From Glossina fuscipes (taxonomy: Eukaryota > Arthropoda > Insecta > Diptera > Glossinidae): 64,000 nt of DNA. Within the stretch, counting starts at the first letter, position 1. Each line of letters begins with the position of its first letter. The stretch covers positions 40,917,079-40,981,078 of the forward strand of contig NW_023998414.1 of NCBI RefSeq assembly GCF_014805625.2. Reading direction: 5' to 3'. A program made the position numbers and the translations under genes. Under the pieces are notes generated by a model. The model did not search any database. It saw only the letters and a program-made list of their open reading frames with translations, and was not told the origin of the DNA. Positions 26,501 to 40,600 of the stretch are shown here, piece after piece.

Positions 26501-29500
26501 GAAGGAAAAAAAGAATAAATGCCAACATTTACATTCACTATGTGAAAAGAAGAGGAAGAAAAAGAAGAAGAAAAAAAAAAAAATTGCAAACTGAAGCGGT
26601 AATAATAAATGGCAACATAAATCACTATGTTAGAAGGAGCCAGTCGGCCAGACAACCCTTCAACTCAGCAACCAACCAACCAACCAACCAACCAACCAAC
26701 CAACCAACCAAGCAACTAACCAACCAAGCGAAGTAAGTAAGCAACCTATACACGAACGTATATTTACCTTTTCTCATTTCTGGATTATTGAAGTGCACTT
26801 CCAAACGTATAAACGGATTGTAAGTTTTGCCGCCCATCGGCAAACCAGTTTCGGGTGGATATGTGAATGTACTACTGCCCATCGCCCACAAGGCAACCAC
26901 TTTCGAGCAAACTTTGGCTGCTGATGGCATTTGCTCACAATCGTCATTGTATAGCGGTATATTAGCATTCCAATCGGTTTCACAATGAAAGACTTCCATA
27001 TGATGCACAAGACCAGGTGTTATAATAATTGGCTCAAATTGAACGATATGATGTTTGTGCACGAGAAAGTCATCAAGTTTTTGTATATGACACCAATAAG
27101 TAGTTTCCTTATCGGGTATCGTTACGTTATGTAACCTTATTTCTACAACCTTAAGATCGCTACAACGAATGAAAACAAAATGGCATCAAAAATTTCATTT
27201 ATCAGTGTTGAACTGCAAATTGGTAGCATAACGGTCATAACTCACGTTTCGGGTATAAGTATTTTGTCGCTACGCAATAACTGCATCATTTGAATACCAG
27301 ACTCATGCTGAGAAACATTGGGAAATGGAAATTGATAGTCAGCCAATTGTAAATCTTTTTCACCTCTGGCCCACATTACATACATGGTGCCTTCCTGCAA
27401 CGACAACAATTGATTAATTTCCTTTTAAATCCGACAACAATTCATGAAGCTTTACATGCATACGGAAGTCTGAAGGGTCACACGTATCGAATTTTCGCTT
27501 AAACGCCAGCGTATATTCATCCATTTTGAATAGAACGCAATCCTGTTGATAGTCTTTGTGCACGAATTTACCATTCGGGCTGGTATAGGTGTCGGTGACC
27601 ACATTGAAAAATCCATTTTGATTTTCAAAGAAACATATATCAGCATCACCAATATCACCGCGTTTCGAAAAGCCCAAATAAAACCAGCGATGCTGTTCGT
27701 TGAACGCGTTTTGCAAATGAAACAACACCTCTTGCTTATACCAATCGACCATCCAGCTGAGCTTAATTTCTTTATTATCCAAATAGATTTCATGCAATTT
27801 TGTATCGGAGAGCCCTATTTAACACCAGACAGAACAAGTAAACGCAAAATCTTGTTTTTAATAAAATTTTACAAAAAAAAATTCATTTCAATTCATTTAA
27901 TTTCACAAAAAAGAAAATAATAATAATAATAATGCTTGATTTCTCATAAAGTGAGGGTGCATAAAACATACATATATAATTTTTAAGCATTTTGTGTTGC
28001 GATTAAATTATAAAAATAATCAATTTTTTTTTTATTTTACTCCATGTAGTCGACAATCACGTGCAGTTTGTTGATATGTTTTGCTTGGCTGCTATTTATT
28101 GCATTAACAATTCCAAAAAGGACATTTTTTTCTTTTTAAAACATTCGGTCCACTCTATAGCGCCCCTCCTTTATAAATTATTTAATTTCACCTACACGTA
28201 CGAGCTGATGCACATTCGCTTATAATGACCGTACGACCTCATGTTTTCATAATTAAGCTAAACAAAAAATAAGGCAAACAAAAAAAAGACAAGTAGGAAC
28301 ATTTGGTTGGGCAACACCGACCATTATATACCCTATACCACATTGCCTAACACGATTCTTATTTTTATTATAGAACATAAAAATTATACATTATATATGC
28401 CCTATATAAGGGGATCAATCAATCAATTTTTTATGAAAACCGTTAAATAGGCCGAGATGATCCAAATTTGGCACAGTTCATTTTTTTACCTTACATTACT
28501 ATTTTCAACCTGAAGCATTGAAAATTCGACCTCTTGATCGTATGAACCTCGGTTTTTACTACATGAGAGAGGGTTCAAAAATTACCCCAGCCGGTCCATA
28601 GATTTCATAGCAAACGAAATACTAGTACTTGGCCATTTTTGCGGAGGAATTTTGAAAATTACAATATTTTTCCATATAACGATTTTCGGAATAGGGCCTT
28701 ATATGGGGAGTAGTCGGAAAAACAAGTCAGTGTACCAAATTTCATCAAAATATCTCAAACATTGCGACCTGTAGCTTGAACACAAATTTATATGAAGAGA
28801 CATCAGACGGACAGACTTGGATCAATTCAGATAATGATTCTGAATCGATCGGTATAATAAAAGGTATGTCCATCTTACACGCCCTTCTGCGTGTTATATA
28901 CGATCGCATTAAGTTAATATACCCTGTTCCATATATGGTATAGGGTATGGAAAACACTGGAAAGAGTTTTTATGGCTAAAAACTGCACAGGATTGGAGGA
29001 TGACCGGCGAGAATTCAAGTTTATTCGGTTGACAAAAAAGAGAACAAAACAACATTAAAAAGTACGTTAAAATTACATTTACAAAATAATAAGTGCTTTA
29101 AGCCCTTAGTCTTAGAATTTATTTCTCTGGCTAAATCAATTATGACAATAAGAACATAATTCTATTCGACTATCACCGAATTGTTTATACTGAAAATAGA
29201 AACAAAAAATATTATAGAAATATTTAAAAAAATAAAATCTTAATACCATATGGCATTCAATGGGCGGAATGGGTTTTCTTCGTTTCGCACCCTTTATCCG
29301 ATTCCAAGGTTTTTCGCCAAATTTACCGTATGCAGGCACAAGGATGCCCAGACGGACGGACAGTCACGACTCTAAAAATTGCATAGTTGATACTGATCCC
29401 GAATATACGTACTTCGCAGCTTCTCTCTTGCTTCCTTATGTTTTGATGACTTGATGACTTTGAATCGCGCGTGCAAAAAAGGACTTAAAACAACGTCCAC

Positions 29501-32500
29501 TCAATATAAGGGCGAATCTTATTATATCTTCCTCTTATGTCGCTAGCATAACAAAACTTGTTGTTGTTAGGCTTTCACGAGAGAAGCGTAAGAGTAGTTA
29601 GTGTATAACTGAAGCAATGAAAGAAGCGGGACTCCACTCGCGTTTAATCGCGTTTCAGCGAAACGCTATCAAAAATCTCTTCCTTATTTACATAGCAGAG
29701 CTAACAATAAACCATCAACCGCCAACTTTGAGTTTTTTTTTTATTTCCTCGAGGCGCTGAAAGGCCCTTATCAAAATGCAGGCGGCATAAGTTCAGAGAT
29801 GATGATGAGGCAAAATATAAGGCATTAGTACTGCTACGTGAACTTTTTTAATTATTTAGCTTTTGGAAGTTTTGATATCTTTCTCCAAAAGGTACAATGA
29901 TCTAAAAGGAGATTTTTGCGGACCAGCAGGTGTGTTTTCTTTTCTGAGGTTGTAACCCACAAGTAATAACAAACTCCAAACAAAATCCCAATCAGAAGTG
30001 TGCTTCCTTTACGCTTGTTTCGGGAACCACAATGGGAACAGTTTTCACGTCAACTCTTCAGAACTTGGTGATTACATTTGTATGTTTGCGGCCGACCTAT
30101 CTCACGTGTTTGCAAATGCGATTTGTTGCTCTAAGCGTAGGAGAGTGTGAACAAGGTTTCACCTCAGATCTTCCACAGCGACATATGACAAAAAAAGAGA
30201 CGGACGTTCATTTCTAAGACAAGCCGAAATTTTAAGCTCCTCAAGAGTAAATAGATTTTATTGGATTATTGTAAAAGTTAAACCAAACTCAGCTTATCTT
30301 CTGTAGATATATTTAGTTATTCAATAGGAACATCACAGTGGAGTGAAAAGACTGTAATGGGACGCGGCCACTCATTAAATGCCCTACAGTTATTCATAGA
30401 ACTGTTTCTCAAATTAACGCGCCTACACGGGAAGTGATTCGATCCGAACGATTTTCAATAGCGTTTGTCTTTGGCGTAAGACACGATCCAAATTTCCAAG
30501 TTCTTTTAAAAGTTGCGTCTTGTACGTTCAGCATAAGCATGTAAGTAAGACGCAGATAGACGGCCATATGGGCTTAGACCGATTCAGAAATTAATTGTCA
30601 ATCTCAGACTATTCTGGTTGTTGCATACATCCGCACATATAAACTTACTACGTCCTTGCACCACAAGTAAGGCAGAGTGCACTTCTTTAAATTATTCTAT
30701 AAATTTAACCAAAGGGGAATTGTGTTCAAGCATTTCGTTTTTTCTAGCAACCTAGCAAAACTTATTGAATTAATGTTGTTTCACGAGTGGCACGGTTTCA
30801 AAGGCAAAACTTACAAGCGCACTTACGACTCCAGTTAATTTGTTACGCTAGACAGCTGAAAATCTTGACTTATGAAGAAAGTTCAAAATAATGAGCTAAT
30901 TAACAGATGATCATCTAGTAATATGTAAAGAGTTGATAACATTTTTTTTGCATTTTTTATTCCACTGTACATTGTAATATCAAACTGTAGCGGGATGTTA
31001 AGCTAATTGACTCGGCAAAAATAAACTTTTAAAGCGTACGAATGTACGTTAAAATCTTAATGCTAATCATTGTTTCTTGTCCTATTTTCCAAAACTACGA
31101 TTTTTGAGTTCCAATTGAGAGGCAATGCAGAGCGGAGAGAAATAAGAAGAACTGCACTTTAAAATGATTTAATAAAATGCTTTGCTTAACTGTGCCTCGA
31201 TGTTGATTATATTATCATAATTGCTGAAATTCATATTCATATTCAAGCACACACTCACACATGTGTTTATGGGCATATTCGTTAGTACACTTTCGAAGGC
31301 ACTTCAATTATCGTAAAAGCGAGAGATATTAATTGGTTTTAAATAAATTTCATTTTCCATGATTAGTTAAAATAATTGAAAGAAATCTCGGCTGTGTGAG
31401 ACAAATTTTTAGTTCGCTACTTGCTAAACTTTGACGATGCATACAATCATACAAAATGTAACTCATTTTTTTTTTTTATCTTTGCGTGAAAGTGACGATA
31501 ATAGACGGTTATTATCAGCAATTATTATAATGTATATAAACTTTTTTGGTCCTAGGCCAATACATGGCGACAACAACAGCTAAATTCTCGGGCTAATCAA
31601 ATAGGACGAACACCAGCAACAAGTACACAAGAACGTTATCGGCACCCATCCGTTTCAGGGGGCAGATCGAAGGGTTAGTCTAGTTGGCTTAATGGAGTTA
31701 AATATTGAATATTGACATTTTGTTCGTCAGATGCTTACACGAATGTTCAAATATTGAAAAGTTTTCGGCATTCAAAAACTAGATGTTCAATTGTAAGATT
31801 TTGTTCACAGCGCCATAGTGCAGACGCTTGGAAATTTTTTGATCTTAAATCTCGGTGGAAGTCGATTAGAATGAACATGCGAGTAATGCGGATAGGACTA
31901 TTTCCCGATGTGGATTCATTTGAAGGTCGCACTTTCCCGCTGAGCTGTGCACATCTGCTCGCTCGTTTGCCAAGGGGCCACTATCATTAGTTGGTACCCA
32001 AAAGATTTTAATTTCTTTTCCGTAAGTGATAATGGAATTCCTCACTTTGTCAATGGTATTTAAAGCGTTACGGATATGGTTTACGACCGACAAACCATCT
32101 GTAATGATGACCTTCTTACGTTTGGCTATCCGAGCAACTTTTGCGGCCAGCTGCTGGGTAGACATGGGACCAGTCGTGATTTGTACATTCGTCGGGCGGT
32201 AAAAAGAAGATCTCAACGACTATATTCTCAATCGTGAGATTTCTCTGTGATTAGTTCTTTGAGAACGAAACTTGCCTTTCATTCTATTCTCTGCTGCATC
32301 TCGAGCGTGAAATATCGCAAGGTTTGACTTTTAAAGTCGAATTTAGGGGAGTTGTTTAGGGCTATGGGTATTTCTTTTTTAATATTTATATATAACTTAT
32401 ATAAATCGAATGGCATCAGAGCCCTCTTTTAGGTTATCAATGAAATTCCGAAAAGTCCGTTTGCTACTATCATAGAAACAAGGATTTTTATGAAATTTTA

Positions 32501-35500
32501 ATGCTTACAATGCTACTGAGTTCAATGAAAGGTAGTAGAGATCGAAAATATTTTTACAAAAAAATGTTTTTTCTTATTATAATACTATCGTGCGAACCTC
32601 CGATACCCATCAATTTGCTTGGGTTCCATTTAATATCAGATACGTTAGGCAATCGATTCACTGGGTTTGGAGTAAGAATTTTGTAGAGGAGTGTAGCGTT
32701 CGAGCCAAATTAAAAAAAATAAAAATATATATGCAACGAAAAAATTGATTGATGTCATTTGCTTGCCAGTTAGGATGCCATATGACCTGACAATTAAGGA
32801 CAAAGTGAAAAATCAATGATAATTAATTGGGCACATAAAAAAGAAGGAAATTAGACCGAAAATTGCAAACATTTTCAAGCAATCGTGTCATTTATATTTT
32901 GCAGAGGTAGAAAGCAATCTATGCAGCCATGGCATGGGCGCTCATTTGCAAGAGGTTTTGTGTATTGTACACAATTTGCATGCACTTGTTATTTCAAATA
33001 AAGTGCACATCAGAAATACACTAATAAAAATTGAAACGAAAATTCACTATTAAAACATGCAGATATCCTTTCGCAACGTAACAGTTATTTGTTAGGATTT
33101 ACTTAGTGAATTAAGTTTTTTTTTTTTTTTTTTTTTCTTCTATTTTCTTTTATGCCGTTTTTCCTCTTTTTTTTAAAATTTTTGCTTGAACCACTTCGGG
33201 TAATTTTGTGTTAAGTTTTTGCAATACAGAAGGAGTTCTTCCATCCTTTATATAAAGGTTGTCCCTTCCCATCTATCCGGCTGATACAGGTCCGTGTATT
33301 GCTTTGTTCACTGTACATGTTTTCACCCAAGAAAGGAGTTTGTTGAACATGGATTTAATAAACTGAACACTTTTATAACGACTTCACACATAATGTCGTG
33401 TTACGAAAATACATCGTCGTTGCTACATCGTCTCTATAAAAGATTAATGAGAAATAAATAATACTTTCGACGATGAAAAGTGAATGCATGAGCTCCAATA
33501 GGAGAGAAAAAAGCAAAGTTGAATTTATTTCATGATAAGCACTGTTCCAAAAAAGCGATTTCATTTCACATATTCTTCCAAGTTTAGGTGACATATGTCT
33601 AGGTTTCGGATTATCATGTCCTATCACAAAAAAGTGACAACTTTTCTATGGCAACAAAGGCTAAAATTCTATGACAGATCACGAACCAAGCATTCTACTT
33701 ATTAAGCAAAATGATGTAGGGTATTTAGTGGCTAGTCATTGCCCTACACGATAAATCCTTTGCCGAGGGTTGTTTACTTCATATATTCATATAATTTGGT
33801 TTAAGGGCCAGTGTACATGTTTCACGCGTAGATGAAAGCTAAAACACTTTGATTTGACTTATTTATCTTAACATATTTATTAATAATTGGAATTTTGTAA
33901 AGGCTTTACCCAAATACGGCAAAATGAAGCGTACACGTCTAGGGATAAAGTCTAAGATATAATATAAGCGATTGGTTATTTATTTAAACTACTTTTCTCT
34001 CCACTCGTACGTCTAGCAACGTGGAATACATTAATTTTGTGTACATCTTTTTGCACATTAAGAGTGCTAACCAGCTTGTACGGTGCAAGATGTGTAAAGG
34101 AAAATATAAAAATAATATTCCGAGTCGATTATCATCAAATTGTTTAAAGAGCACGTATTGTGTTCACCCTATTCATCCGCTAGTAGATTGTCGCTTATTG
34201 CGGATTAGATTAAATTGATGAAGGCGCGCACAAGCACATCTGATATTATTGCTCAAGTAATCTTAGAAACCTACCTGACTTAAAAGTACACGCAAAACCT
34301 AATTAAGTCTGTCATAGAAAACAATCCAAGAGAATGACATTTTTTATATAACTTGGTAAGGGTTTTCTTAAATATGGACATGTCCACTAGCTGATTGGAA
34401 CGAGTTCTGCAGATAGATTCTTCAGCTGGTGTCGGCTTACGGCGCTCGTTATCGAGCAAACTCGATATCAAACTTGCATAATAGTGCGCGATTGGGTTGT
34501 TTTGCCAAAAAGTCCAAATTGACACGAACGCAACCGAGTACCGTCAGTCCAAAATGCAATCGCATCGTTTTTGTCTCTCGTATCGCGCGACAGCTCGATA
34601 ATGGGAACGGTAAACCCGCCGCCGAAATCTTAAATCAATATCTTTAGTGAAATCCTAAGTAAGTTTTTCGTTAGAATTGTAGACGTGCCTGTAATCGAAT
34701 CAGTCCAAGTATTTCTGTTTGGGTTGTAGATTACGATTACGTGAATATACTGAATACCGATTTGTAGGCCAATACCTTAATCGAAAGTCAAAAGTTATAA
34801 TTTTTTGTTTAATGCCGTCGTGGATGAGATACATGTTTGCATCGAATTTAATGTTTACGCTGATCAAGAATGTACATAAGGGAACAACGAAAAAGGCATG
34901 GTCGTCTTTCAAAAAAATTCAAGCACATTTTTCTTATATTCTAGGCGAAATATGTGTCATTGTGACATTTTTGTGGGAAGGGAGGGAAAAACCCTATTCG
35001 AGCTGGATAATCTCCTGGCTCTCCTGTAGTGGGTACCTCAAAGCTTTCTGACGAAGTCTTCTGGTTCAAAACGGTGAATTGACAAAGAAGCCAACTTTAC
35101 CGAATATGGGCCTTGTAGATCTACTTTTTCGATACGACCGCATATAAGCATTTTCACGAGTGTGAATGTCTTATGCCGCTTATTTGTTTATGACAGCAAT
35201 TTGATATTAAAATTAAATGGAAGAAATTTGAATCATATGGGCCTATTTGTTGGACCCTATTCCATGTCAGGTTACTCATGAATAGTAAGCGCTTCAGAAA
35301 AATATTCAATTTGTAACATTTTTTGATAGAAACTGGCCCGTAGTAGAAACTTAGCAAAAAACTTAACGGTAGAGAATTTGGATCACTTAGGCCTATTTTT
35401 TAGATTCCAGCATAAATAATAAAAAGGAAAGAAGCGTTTACATGGAGCGCAAGTCGAACTTGTAGTTTTTGATGGCGAATACTAAAAACTAATAAAACTT

Positions 35501-36970
35501 TTGCGAAGTAAATTATGTAGGTTCAATTTGGGTCACATCGTTGGGTCACGTGTTGGCTTGGGCCTTCTCCGATATGACGACTTTCATGCCTGACATGCAT
35601 GAAAGTAATGCGTAATTCTTGTTGTATTATGACGAAAACAAGTCAAAAACTGCACTAAGCGGAGTGGTGTAGGGTATTTGATAGTCGGCCTTGCTTAACT
35701 ATAACGCTCTTATACGTTTTTAATGAATTGAATTGACAAACGTTATACAAAGTTTTTCTTTTAATTATCTATGGACTATTACCTTTCACATGCCCTATAG
35801 AGGGAACGGTTACTAAAGTGTTATGCGACTCTGAAGCCCATCTATTTAAAGCAAGTTGCGGTACAATAGTGGGCCATGACTTACCAAAAAATACCCTACG
35901 CTAACCAACCTAAAGGTGTTCAAAGCGTAGTCCAATGCAAGCTATATTCAATAGTGCTCGTCCCTGGGCTGAAACACATGGGTGTACCAAATGTCATCGA
36001 AATACCTACAAAAATTGTGGCCTATAGATTGAACATAAGAACAGACAACAACGTGAACAGGCGCACTTAAATGAAATCGAAAGGCGAGTATATCTCGGGT
36101 CTTTCTGGGATATGCGGTATACAGCATATACCGCATTGTACCACAAGTAGTGTTGAATATAGGAACGAGAGAAATTGTTTTTATCTACATTCGTCTGCGT
36201 ATACAACCCGTCTCGAAGAAGAACGTGGCTTGTTTATTTCACTTTTCTTCCCTAATGTTTTATACTTTTTTTTGTCGGACTATCAAAATGTTTTAACGAT
36301 ACTGCAAAAGTTGAAGAATAAGTTTTCTTTACATTTTTGTTTTTTGATTTTTTTCTTTTGTTTTTTTTTTTCTAAATTAAATTTTTGTACACTTTTCATT
36401 TTCATTTTAGTTTTCCCTTTTTTGTGCGCTTGCAAGTTTAATGTGTTTAGATCTCATATTAAATTTATATTGAAAAAACAAATCAAATTTTTTGTTCAAT
36501 CAAAAATTGTTAAAACAGATCACGTTATCATAAGCAAACTGGATACTATATATGTACATGCATACATACATACATACATACATACATACATGCTATATGT
36601 AATCAAGTAAACCAATGAAGTAGATTTTCAATCATACTGTTTGTGAGTGTTTATATGCATGTATGTGTTTATATGTATGAATACGTATACAATAAGAAAA
36701 ACAAATACGTTCAAGTTGTATAATATCACAGAAGTTTAAGATTATTTGCGAGACAAATACAATCAAGAAAATGATTTATATTAAATTGACTTGAAATTTC
36801 CAAGATTCGGAAGTGAACCTAAGCATCTTGAATGATAGAAAAATCTCGATTTACAATTGATTTTCTAAAATCTGTTGAGACTTGAAAGATCGCAATAGAG
36901 AATACATTTCTGTTACCCATAGATGCTGTGACGCAACATTCTCTGCGATCATTTCAAACACATTTATTAT

Positions 36971-37012
<42 letters not shown>

Positions 37013-37593
37013 CGTGTTTATAATTTAAAGGACAATATGCGCTTCATTAATATGACAATTCGATTAATCAAAAGAGAAAACAAACAAACATTTCAATTAA
37101 TCTGAATAGTACGCTGCCAGGAAACTAGTCTATCATGAATTGCGCAGTCCAATAGTGAGAGATTCCAATCTATATGATGAATATGCGTTGAACTGTCCCA
37201 GGTATAGGCAAACACCCCCTCCTCCCTCTTCTTCTTTTCTCTTCGAAATCAGCCACACATTTATTTTTAAACTTGCACTGATGACAATTCAAGCTTGATT
37301 TCTATTGTCGTTCTATTGTCGACGAGCTCTTTCGGACAACTTCTACTCGTTTCGTTCGACTGCGTTGTCGAAATTGGCGATTTTCATGTGGCGGTCAAAG
37401 GGAGTGTGTCTATTTTATACATTTTGGTCGTAGATCTGTAAACCTTCGACATGTCAATATTGTGCCTGGGTTGATCGTCTTCAGTTTCCCTTGCCGTGGA
37501 AAAGAAACTATTGAGTATTGAAATTTCGAAAATGAAAATAAAGACATGGCAGACGTAAGATAATTACCAAAAATAGGCGCTGTATAGTATATT

Positions 37594-37633
<40 letters not shown>

Positions 37634-40600
37634 TTTTACATTCATTTGTCTATTTTTAAAATGGTGCCCAGGTAGGTGGGTAGGTAGGCCTGCTGCGGTT
37701 CATAAAATTGAGCTTTTTTTTTTTTTTTAAGCAAAATCTCATAAAGAAATCTTGTAAAAAGAATTCTAGATAAGTCTGGGGGTAAAATCATCCACTAATA
37801 TTTAACTAACACCTGGTCTCGTAGCTACGGCATTTTTATAATGTAATATCCGTTAAACAGGCACGTGCGTTTACAGTGCCGATGTGTTTGCTTACTTAAG
37901 TTCATATAGCATTAAAATTGTCGCCAGGCTTATCCTTAATTCTTAGCTGGAAACTTACGCTACTAATGTTTAGTTTTTATTCACTTACATCTTTTGTCTA
38001 ACTGGGTGTATACATCTATTCACATATATATTATGCATATATGTACATATGGTAATACTAGAGTGAGTACTCTTCTTTTATAAATATATAATAATGCAAG
38101 TCACATAAAGCGTTTTTCTTAATAACCTTGTAATGCATTTTCATCAAGCGTTTAATTAGAATTCTACACGAACTTTGTGTATGTTAGGCATGTATATATA
38201 TGTATATATATATATATATATATAAATAAATTTTTGTATGTTTATGTACGTCGAATTATTCGCTTTTTTCTATAAGTCTGTATGGGAACGTTTAAATATG
38301 CATATACACGATTGCTGCTCTGCACTGGTATTCATATATACGTACATACATACATACATACATACATACATACATACATACGTACATACGTACATACATA
38401 TGCATAAATTCTTTTCTTGCTCTTTGCTCCACCAATATTTACATACGTCATATATATAAAAGCTGATGTCGTGCATGATGTTATTTTATGCTCAGCCCGA
38501 GAGTAAGGCCAATATATTTATATAAAGTGAAAAATCGTAATTTCTCAAACTTGCATTAATTTGCATACTCACTAAAATCATATGTACATATATCTAGATA
38601 AAATTGAAGAGAAACGATTACTTCAGATGGCTTCGCCATAGATGTTACAGCAACAATAAAAGTAAAAGTGCTCAGTTTATATAGTCTTTCATATCCCTCA
38701 TCCGAGTTTGTTGCGATCTACCGAAATGTTAGGAAATACGAATTTCCGAAATAAGTTTCTGAACTTCGTTATTCGTATTCAAGCGATCAAACGTTGATGC
38801 ACACATTTATTCGAAGAGTGGGCAAAGAACGCAAACTATTCTTCTTAAAAATATGTAAATCGTTTGCAAATGTCGTTGCATCGTACGTTGCGACCTGACC
38901 AAACTGCATATGAAAAAAGATGAACAATATGAAGAAGACAAAGAAGAGGAAGAAGAGTTTGAAGTTTCGAGTTTGAAAAGTTGCAGCACACGGAGAATGA
39001 ACACACCCCTTTACAAATCTAATCGATTGGCTTTTATATCTCAAGCTCTCTAATTAACAATCGTGCTCTGAGACCACCAATCACCAAGGCATCGCTAAGC
39101 ATATGCTTGTGACAGACAGATAGATCGAAAACCGGTTTTGTCAAATTTTAGAGAGTTTAGAGTTCGAGTGTGAATTTGTGTTGCACCCTTGAGCAGGTCA
39201 CTATGTATCATCTTTATTGGGACAACACAGGGTGTAGTGCAAGGTTATAAAGAGACAATTTTCAATCATTGAAAGAAAATATAAAAGAAAAGTCTATGAA
39301 ATGAAAATTTTGCAGAAAATGCCCAAATATTAAAATAATGTTATGAAATTCGCTTTTACTAAGATACAGTCCGTATCACTGCATCGCGGATATTTTGTTC
39401 AAGAGAAATACAGTTCAAAGTTCTTTGATTTACGATTATATTCCTTAACAGTAGGAACATTTATTTACAATTACATTCCTTAAATGTAGGATTATTCACA
39501 ATTTATTATGGCCGTACTCTCAACTTCTGTGTGCTTGCCCGACTAACTCTCGCTTCCACAAATATTCTATTTATATACATTTTTACAAGCATGTTACTAT
39601 ACCTAAATTTATGGTTTTTTTATTTCTAATCCCAGCCTGCTTTTCCTCTAACCGTCTTTATCAGCCTGCAGCTGCATGAGGCGCCTTCGAATGCTTCTTT
39701 GGTTTTTACTTCTTTAGGGAATTTATTATTAGGGAAAATTGCTTAGTTGAATTTAACTGGATTTGGGATTTTCGTAACAATAATATATTAATTTTATTTA
39801 ATTAATAGTTTACCTTCAATTTGCTTAATTTTTTTATATTTGATTTTGTGATTTTCATAAGTTAATAATAAACTCTGTTTTAGCACAAGATTGCTATTCG
39901 GGAATTTTATGCTCACTGTCTTGCTTCGGAATGGCAAATTTGAAAGAAAATGACAAAAACGCTAATCACTAATGTTAGAATACGAGTGTAAGAGAGCGAG
40001 CTTCAGGAAAAAGGAGTAAACGAATTGACCCATAAATGTTCTTCAAGTAACTTTAGAATTCTTTATGAAATACTTCTCGATAGCATATGCTTTGCTTATT
40101 TTATGAGCGCCAGCATAAGATAACTGAAAAAAAAAAAAAAAAATGCCGAGCATTTCAATTGTCCTGATTGTGTGTTCGGATTTACTTCTTCAAATTTTTG
40201 AAAATTGATATATTTGGTCGGTTGTCTTAGTATTCTTAAAGTGTTACTGAAAACGTATATAGCATCGAAATTTCTGCCTCTCACACTGTGATGTGACATA
40301 TTTTTTATTGAATAGATAATATAGGTCGTCATATGTGAGATATTTTGATGAGATTTAATACTAAATTTGTGCAAAGACAAATCCTATTGGAAAGGGATTA
40401 CAACGACTCATATAACGTGGCTTTGTATAAAAGTCATTACACGTAATCAATTTGCAGCTTTCTCTCTCTTTATATGATAGCAAAGCTTGATTTAAAATAT
40501 CTGGCGAGAAAATTTCCTAACCGTACAGAGATCTCATACAGACATTACATTAGTCTAGTCTTCGAGACTTCTCGCTTCTAAGGGTGCTCAGGGCGTGATT

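Noticed and set aside
26625..26767. Apparent extension of Tbh exon 4 with repeated Gly-Trp-Leu-Val
   Set aside because: It is intron 4: there is a GTAAATA donor at 26767, the next exon joins in phase to conserved sequence, and the repeat is the (AACC)n microsatellite read in frame.
36071..36610. Longest single open frame in the window, 179 codons, plus strand
   Set aside because: It starts inside a DINE-like repeat, runs through a T-rich low-complexity stretch and ends in a (CATA)n array. The composition explains it and no domain is visible.
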